Shown piece after piece: positions 58,745 through 64,000 of a stretch of DNA of 64,000 bases. The DNA is taken from the NCBI RefSeq assembly GCF_010119225.1, contig NZ_WNKF01000010.1, positions 124,001-188,000 of the forward strand, written 5' to 3'. This DNA comes from Cyclobacterium roseum. Its GTDB lineage: Bacteria; Bacteroidota; Bacteroidia; Cytophagales; Cyclobacteriaceae. Position 1 is the first letter of the stretch, and every line of letters begins with the position of its first letter. A program made the position numbers and the translations under genes. Under the pieces are notes generated by a model. It was not told the DNA's origin. It did no database searches and was given only the letters and a program-made list of their open reading frames with translations.

Positions 58745-61700
58745 TTATTTCGTTATTACTCTGTTTTTCTTAAAATTCTCTGCTTGTTCAAATATGTCTT
58801 TATATACTTCGTCTCTTTCTACTGGCGGATATCCGTGTTCGTCCAAGAGTATTATAAGTCCGACTTTTAAAGCAGATTTAATGTCTTCGCGTTTGCTCCA
58901 ATCAGGATATTTTGCTTGTGAGTCCACCAAGTCTTTTACTGCCTGGGCTAAAACAATCAGTTTGTCCTCTGGATATTTGAAGTCATACTTGATGCACAGG
59001 TCTTTCAAAATGTCGTAAAAGGCTTTTTCTTCAAAGTCAATTCCCAATTCGTCTCCTGCGGAAAACTCTTTCTGAACTTCCCATATTAAGTTTGTCAAGT
59101 GTTCTGCCATTTCTTCGTACACTTCGCTTCGCAAAACGTCATCTTCTTTCCGCTCGTTGTAGCGTTCTACCAAGGTTTGCATTTTCTTAGAGAAGTCAAT
59201 TCCTTTTACTTTGTTGACTTTCTTCATCTCACCAATGGCTTTGGCTAAAAGCTGTTGAAGCAATTTAATTTTGGTATGTGGCAATTTGATTTTATCAATC
59301 TTCGCCAAGTAGTCTTCTGAGAAAAGGTCTTGCTCGCTTTGTGTTTCGTCACCGAGTTTGAAGATTTCCTGAACGCCATCACTTTCCAAAGCATCTTTTA
59401 TCATTTCCCGAACTCTTGCGTTCATTTGTGCCGTGTCGGGTGCACTTCCTTTGGTCAGTTTGAAAACGATTGACCGAACCGCTAAATAGAAATGAGTGTA
59501 ATCTCTTTCTTTTTGTGTCAGATGTTCACTTCCTGCACAAATATCATAAGCGGCTTTTAGGCGTTTTACCAAGCCCATAAATCGGGTTTCTAAGTCTTTG
59601 GTCAACTGAACATATTCAGCAGCCATATTCAAGGCATTCAACTGTTCTAAAGCTGTACCACCAAAATATTTTGAACTATCGAACTTATGGAAGACTTTGG
59701 CTAAAAGGTCCAAATGATTTCTTACAACTATCAGCGATTCTTGAATGTCTTCAAAGTTTTCTCTTTCGCCTTTGTTGTATTTGGCAAGAGCCATATTCAT
59801 TGCCTTCTTGATGCCAATGTAATCGACAACCAAGCCTTTGTTTTTGCCTTCAAACTTTCGGTTAACTCTCGAAATGGTCTGTATCAAATTGTGTTGCTGG
59901 ATAGGCTTGTCAATGTAAATGGAATCCAAGAATGGCACATCAAAACCTGTGAGCCACATATCGACTACAATGGCGATTTTAAAATTGGATTTTTCATTTT
60001 TAAACTGCCTGTCCAATTCCTTTCGGTATTCTTTAGTGCCGAGCAAATCGTACATTTCTTTTGGGTCGTCTTTTCCTCTGGTCATTATCATTTTGATACG
60101 CTCCATTGGTTTGATTTCCCTTTTGTCCTTGTCTGTTAAACCTGCTCCTTCTTCTGCTATTCGTACTTCAGCCCATTCAGGTCTTAAAGCGATTACATTT
60201 TTGTAAAACTCGTAGCCAATTTCACGGCTGCTGCAAACAAACATTGCTTTGCCTTTTACCGTAGCACCTTCGTTTACTCTGTTTTCGTAATGGTTTACAA
60301 AGTCTTCCGCCAATTTCAATAAACGGTCTGGGTCGCCTAAAATGGCGTTCATTGTTGCCGTTGCCTTTTTGCTTTCTTCTATTTGATATTCATTAGCTCC
60401 TGCTTCGGCTGCTTCCTCGTAGTATTTTTCAATTTTCTCTAATTCGCTGTTGTGCAAGGCAACTTTGGCTGCTCTGCCTTCATAAACTATTCGTACCGTG
60501 ATTTCATCTCGTACAGATTCGGTCATTGTATAGGCATCTACTACTTTTCCGAACACATCCAAAGTTGCATCTATTGGCGTTCCTGTAAATCCAACAAAAG
60601 TGGCGTTGGGTAATGAATCGTGCAGGTATTTCGCAAAACCGTAGGTTTTCTTCACACCATCTTTGGTGACTTTTACTTTTTGGTCAAGGTTAGTTTGGCT
60701 TCTGTGTGCTTCATCCGAAATACAAATCACATTGGTTCTTTCGGTGAGCAGTTCGGTGTCTTCTGTAAACTTGTGAATGGTGGTCAAGAATACACCACCG
60801 CTATTTCTGCCTTGCATTTTGGTTCTTAAATCGGCTCTGCTTTCTACGCTTTCCACTGCATTGTCGCCAATGAATTGTTTTGCGTTGGTAAATTGACCTG
60901 AAAGTTGGTCGTCTAAGTCGGTTCTGTCGGTAATAAGTACAATAGTCGGACTTTCAAAGTGCTTGCTTTTCATCAACAAGCGAGTGAGATAAAGCATTGT
61001 AAAACTCTTTCCGCTGCCTGTTGCTCCAAAATAAGTTCCGCCTTTTCCGTCACCGTCTGGTTTCTCCGCTTTTTTGATGTTCTCATACAAACTGCGAGCT
61101 GCGTAATACTGCGGATAGCGACAAACGATTTTCTCGTCTTTTTTGGATGAATCGGGAATGTAAATGAAGTTCTGAATAATATCTCGCAAGCGGTTTTTAT
61201 GCAGCATACCTTGAACCAAGGTGAACATACTGTCAATGCCGTCCACGTCTTTTGCCAAGCCTGCAATCCTTCGCCAAGCGTAGTAAAACTCGTAAGGTGC
61301 AAAGAATGAACCTGCTTTGTTGTTCACGCCATCACTAATGATACAAAAGGCATTGTATTTAAATAGTTCAGGAATGTCTCTTTTATAGCGAGTGGTTAGT
61401 TGAACAAAAGCATTGTGAATGGTAGTGTTTTCCTGAATGGCGGTTTTAAACTCAAAAACCACCACAGGCAAACCATTGATGTATAAAATACCGTCTGGAA
61501 TGCGTCTTTCTGTTCCAACAATTTCCAATTGGTTGACAAACTTGTAAACATTGGTATCAGGTGGATATTGTTCCTCGGGTTCAGCAGCAATGATGTCTAA
61601 ATTTTCACTTTGTCGCTGACGGTCTAAACCTGCATAATCAATGAGCGAAATATGAATGTCTTTTTGGTTGCGGTCTTCTCGTTTCAGAATAAAACCATCT

Positions 61701-61963
61701 GCCAACCACTGCATTATTTTTTTGTTGCTTTCGTAAAGGTCTGCTGAAGAAAGTGTTTTGAGTTGTAAAATAATGGATTGTGCTTCTACCTCGGTGAGAT
61801 TGGCATTTTGATAGCGGGTGAGCAAGTAGGTTTTTAGGTCTTCTTCAATGATTACTTCGCTTTCATCTGCACGTACCAAACTACTGCCCACAAAATGCGG
61901 ATAGCCTTCATTTCCTAAAAGCTCAATAAATGCTTGCTCTAATTTCGCTTCTGTGAATTTCAT
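58745..61963 (-). CDS. hsdR: Type I restriction endonuclease subunit R
   Basis: The 1072-residue protein has an N-terminal nuclease domain with PD-(D/E)XK residues Asp157 (RIPDGIL) and Glu171-x-Lys173 (VVFEFKT), a helicase Walker A GATGSGKS (313-320), the DEAH box (417-420) and later motifs TGTPI and the typical RVNR region. It translocates and cleaves DNA when unmethylated sites are bound by the HsdMS complex. It follows the DUF4868-like gene with no gap, at the end of the leftward operon. Confidence 0.95.
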   Translation of the reverse strand: MKFTEAKLEQAFIELLGNEGYPHFVGSSLVRADESEVIIEEDLKTYLLTRYQNANLTEVEAQSIILQLKTLSSADLYESNKKIMQWLADGFILKREDRNQKDIHISLIDYAGLDRQRQSENLDIIAAEPEEQYPPDTNVYKFVNQLEIVGTERRIPDGILYINGLPVVVFEFKTAIQENTTIHNAFVQLTTRYKRDIPELFKYNAFCIISDGVNNKAGSFFAPYEFYYAWRRIAGLAKDVDGIDSMFTLVQGMLHKNRLRDIIQNFIYIPDSSKKDEKIVCRYPQYYAARSLYENIKKAEKPDGDGKGGTYFGATGSGKSFTMLYLTRLLMKSKHFESPTIVLITDRTDLDDQLSGQFTNAKQFIGDNAVESVESRADLRTKMQGRNSGGVFLTTIHKFTEDTELLTERTNVICISDEAHRSQTNLDQKVKVTKDGVKKTYGFAKYLHDSLPNATFVGFTGTPIDATLDVFGKVVDAYTMTESVRDEITVRIVYEGRAAKVALHNSELEKIEKYYEEAAEAGANEYQIEESKKATATMNAILGDPDRLLKLAEDFVNHYENRVNEGATVKGKAMFVCSSREIGYEFYKNVIALRPEWAEVRIAEEGAGLTDKDKREIKPMERIKMIMTRGKDDPKEMYDLLGTKEYRKELDRQFKNEKSNFKIAIVVDMWLTGFDVPFLDSIYIDKPIQQHNLIQTISRVNRKFEGKNKGLVVDYIGIKKAMNMALAKYNKGERENFEDIQESLIVVRNHLDLLAKVFHKFDSSKYFGGTALEQLNALNMAAEYVQLTKDLETRFMGLVKRLKAAYDICAGSEHLTQKERDYTHFYLAVRSIVFKLTKGSAPDTAQMNARVREMIKDALESDGVQEIFKLGDETQSEQDLFSEDYLAKIDKIKLPHTKIKLLQQLLAKAIGEMKKVNKVKGIDFSKKMQTLVERYNERKEDDVLRSEVYEEMAEHLTNLIWEVQKEFSAGDELGIDFEEKAFYDILKDLCIKYDFKYPEDKLIVLAQAVKDLVDSQAKYPDWSKREDIKSALKVGLIILLDEHGYPPVERDEVYKDIFEQAENFKKNRVITK

Positions 61964-62782
61964 TTAGTTATTTGTAATTACTCTCACTGAACTTGCTACT
62001 CGGTTTTCTTCATAAATATCTGCGTAATAATATCGCTGGTCCATTGCATACAAAACCTTTTTTAAGTCGGTTTCAGATTGAACTTTAAATGCATCATTTT
62101 CAATATCAACACCCGCTTTTTCTTTTGCATAGTTGATTAGAAGGGTTTTCTTTTGAGCGGTCAAACCATTGTACTTTACACCAATATCTGCAATACGTTT
62201 TCTGTTTAATGCTCCAATGGAAGTAGCCTGAACACCATCCAAGTTGATAAAATCATTGCCAACAAACGCATCTACTTCCTCTTGTGTGGCTTCTCGGTGC
62301 AGTTCTTCAATTCCTGGGAATATCAATTTCAGTTTTCCAATGGTCTTAAAATATAGGGTATCGCTTGCAGCAAGGTAAACGGCATCTGATTCCTTTCTTA
62401 TTTCAATTTGATTTCTATGCTCTACAATTTGTGGTGCACCCGAATAGTCAAGAATAGTTTTCCGAGCGATAAATAAGGAAGGTGTAATTCTTTGAAAATG
62501 CTTTTGTCCGTTCTGAATAATCGCTATTGCTGCAATATTCTTGTATTCATTATTCGCAATTTGATTTAGACTTGCTGTGCTATATGCTGTATTGCATTCA
62601 TCAATGTAAAAACCCTGCTGCGAAAAGTTGGTTAATCGAAACCATTCGTCTTCATCAAGTTTATGGCTTGGTGTAAAATCAATGGCTTCAATAGCAGTAA
62701 TATCTAAGGCGGCAATGATGTCTGCTGTCTGGTTTAAAATGTTTTTGTACTCACCTTGTACTTTTCCTATTAGTTCGCTCAT
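61964..62782 (-). CDS. kwaB: DUF4868-like protein, probable KwaB of a Kiwa defence pair
   Basis: The 272-residue protein looks like a DUF4868 member: a first half of short strands (WFRLTNFSQQGFYID, IAIIQNGQKHFQRI), the central DAVYLAASDTLYFKTIGKLKLIFPGIEELHREAT block and a basic segment ALNRKRIADIGVKYNGLT. DUF4868 is the KwaB domain, which binds DNA in Kiwa phage defence. It lies 3 nt after a small membrane protein gene and directly before hsdR, in the order hsdS-kwaA-kwaB-hsdR. The family call is from memory of the domain and needs a profile search. Confidence 0.55.
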   Translation of the reverse strand: MSELIGKVQGEYKNILNQTADIIAALDITAIEAIDFTPSHKLDEDEWFRLTNFSQQGFYIDECNTAYSTASLNQIANNEYKNIAAIAIIQNGQKHFQRITPSLFIARKTILDYSGAPQIVEHRNQIEIRKESDAVYLAASDTLYFKTIGKLKLIFPGIEELHREATQEEVDAFVGNDFINLDGVQATSIGALNRKRIADIGVKYNGLTAQKKTLLINYAKEKAGVDIENDAFKVQSETDLKKVLYAMDQRYYYADIYEENRVASSVRVITNN

Positions 62783-62785
62783 ATT

Positions 62786-63304
62786 TTAGATTTCTATAAA
62801 GGTGTAATCGTTAATTCTTCTTACAGACATTGCTTCGAATGTCTGGGGGCTTTTTAATTTCTTTCTGCTAATCAGCATTACTTTCACGTTTTCGCCTGTA
62901 TGGACGTAATAGAAGTTATACCTAAACACCAAAAACACTGGGTTGAAATATGAAACCCGAGAAACAAAAGTGAATAGGATGGTCATTCCAAAAACCACCC
63001 AAAAAGTAATAAGTCCTTTTACGCTTAATGCCACAAAGAAGAAGGCTAAATAATTGGCCAAAAAATCATTGTTGGAAGTTTCAAGCGACACCACTTTGTT
63101 GATGGTTGACTTGGCTAAAAGTTTACAAATACCAAGTGAAATGAGTGTCAGCAAAAACGGAATTAGCACATAAACTGCATAGGTTACCCAAGCGTAATTT
63201 CCAAGTTGTGTTTCAAACGGATTCACTTCATTTTGAATGAGATAAACAATCAAAAAGAATGAAACCGAACTGAATGTTAGAAAAAGTCTTAGGATAAAAT
63301 TCAT
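62786..63304 (-). CDS. kwaA: Four-helix membrane protein, probable KwaA of a Kiwa defence pair
   Basis: The 172-residue protein has four predicted membrane helices (about 4-24, 40-62, 85-100, 104-120) and a short cytosolic tail starting near YFNPVFLVFRYNFYYV, with the end RINDYTFIEI. The size, topology and the NP-x(5)-YNFYYV region fit KwaA, the membrane subunit of Kiwa that senses phage attachment. The gene overlaps the hsdS stop by 4 nt (ATGA) and precedes the DUF4868-like gene by 3 nt, so all are translationally coupled. No named match can be confirmed without a search. Confidence 0.55.
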   Translation of the reverse strand: MNFILRLFLTFSSVSFFLIVYLIQNEVNPFETQLGNYAWVTYAVYVLIPFLLTLISLGICKLLAKSTINKVVSLETSNNDFLANYLAFFFVALSVKGLITFWVVFGMTILFTFVSRVSYFNPVFLVFRYNFYYVHTGENVKVMLISRKKLKSPQTFEAMSVRRINDYTFIEI

Positions 63305-64000
63305 ACGGCTTCTGTTTTAAGGTTTTCAACTTCCATACTCTCCACAACCCCTTTCATCAGCACAGGGCAAAGCGGCTTGATGCTTTCTTTTAATTGCTCG
63401 TTGATGCGTTTGCGGGTTTCTAAAGTGTGGTAAATGGTGACTATAGCTTCTTGTTTTTCTATGCTCGGAATGGGCAATTTTACATCACACATATCTGACC
63501 AATCAAAAGTTTCTCTGGCACTTCCCCAAGAATTGAAACGAGCGTATCGGTCAAATTCCGTTCTTTGGAAATACAGATACAAATATTCTGGAAGCAATTC
63601 TTTAGGCTTAATGACTTTGAAAACTGTGTAGATTGCTGAGACAATGCAAGGTTCTGCACTATTCATAGCCAAAGCAATTTTGTCTCCTCTGCGAGAAGTA
63701 TCCGCCACATAGACAAATTCACCTGTTCTAACTACTTTATAGTTTGAGAAATTTACTCCGCTTGTATTTGCCTTAGTTTCAATCAAAACTTTAGAAGTAG
63801 AAACGCCTTGCAAAAACGATACTTGTAAATCCCTATTCCGCTCATCCGATTGCTGAATATATTCTCCCAATCTTTTTAGCGGTTCTTTCTTTATCAAATC
63901 CTCAATGTAGGTATCGCAAATCAGCTGCAAATCTTCCAAGCTGTTTTCATAAGTTTTTTGGTTGGTGAGCAAGCCTTTGTACAGGGCTAAATATTTGCGT
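63301..64000 (-). CDS. hsdS: Type I restriction specificity subunit S (partial, runs off the window)
   Basis: The frame is open to the window edge: the first codons seen read RKYLALYKGLLTNQ, a typical central conserved helix region, and the ORF continues upstream beyond 64000. The C-terminal part has a target recognition domain (about the next 150 residues, with EPLKRLGEYIQ, the SWGSARETFDWSDMCDVKLPIPS motif) and a terminal helix (KQEAIVTIYHTLETRKRIN). HsdS gives the sequence specificity of the type I complex. hsdM must lie to the right of the window. Confidence 0.9.
   Translation of the reverse strand, partial: RKYLALYKGLLTNQKTYENSLEDLQLICDTYIEDLIKKEPLKRLGEYIQQSDERNRDLQVSFLQGVSTSKVLIETKANTSGVNFSNYKVVRTGEFVYVADTSRRGDKIALAMNSAEPCIVSAIYTVFKVIKPKELLPEYLYLYFQRTEFDRYARFNSWGSARETFDWSDMCDVKLPIPSIEKQEAIVTIYHTLETRKRINEQLKESIKPLCPVLMKGVVESMEVENLKTEAV

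Overview
The window is a piece of a Bacteroidota chromosome, most likely Cytophagales (a Cyclobacteriaceae-like genus is my inference, not shown). The evidence is a glucosamine-6-phosphate deaminase fused to a PIG-L domain, several promoters of the Bacteroidota form (TTTG, 19 bp, TAnnTTTG), few clear Shine-Dalgarno sequences, and family-typical proteins (DUF2807, DUF1349, kelch, ROK). From 1 to about 47.4 kb it reads as core genome. From 47.5 kb to the right edge it is an accessory region.

Layout, core part. 0-6 kb: an atypical histidine kinase, a MacAB/Lol-like tripartite ABC exporter, and a divergent MATE exporter. 6-8.8 kb: a CBS/DUF294 protein, then a tRNA cluster (Arg-TCT, Lys-TTT) with a decayed tRNA, three tandem 85-bp tRNA-like units and a tandem 118-bp repeat that carries terminators. 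8.8-21.6 kb, all on the minus strand: aconitase, then a tightly packed run addA-addB-PAS/DHp/receiver protein-mlaE-mlaF-mlaD. 21.8-30 kb: an ElyC-like protein, a CBS protein, CutC, then an amino-sugar salvage cluster (glycosylasparaginase, ROK repressor, NagB-PIG-L, ROK kinase). 30-36 kb: DUF1349 protein, lipoprotein, an unknown protein, a sulfotransferase-like/aminotransferase pair and a kelch protein. 36-41 kb: threonine operon thrA-thrB-thrC, preceded by a 36-codon leader ORF ending in a Thr-rich tail. 41-47.4 kb: DUF2807 protein, SDR, MscS channel, alkyltransferase-like protein, sugar transferase, sodium:solute symporter, clpS, recR and tRNA-Ala(GGC).

Accessory part. From 47.5 to 56.3 kb lie small minus-strand genes (SDR, OsmC, a GNAT/membrane/TetR trio, a DinB gene with an in-frame TGA, DUF418). 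Four imperfect palindromes separate them. These palindromes share arms and end motifs and sit just upstream of the next gene's start, which is the layout of integron attC sites and gene cassettes; no integron integrase is visible. Two identical 2.37-kb IS91-like elements, each with a tyrosine recombinase and a Y2/HUH transposase, lie in direct orientation exactly at the GTTGAAC end of two of these sites.

Right edge (58.7-64 kb): a type I restriction operon reading leftward as hsdS (cut by the window end), a four-helix membrane protein, a DUF4868-like protein, then hsdR. The two middle genes look like the Kiwa defence pair KwaA/KwaB nested inside the restriction operon. Together with the cassette array and paired IS elements, this is the part most worth following up.
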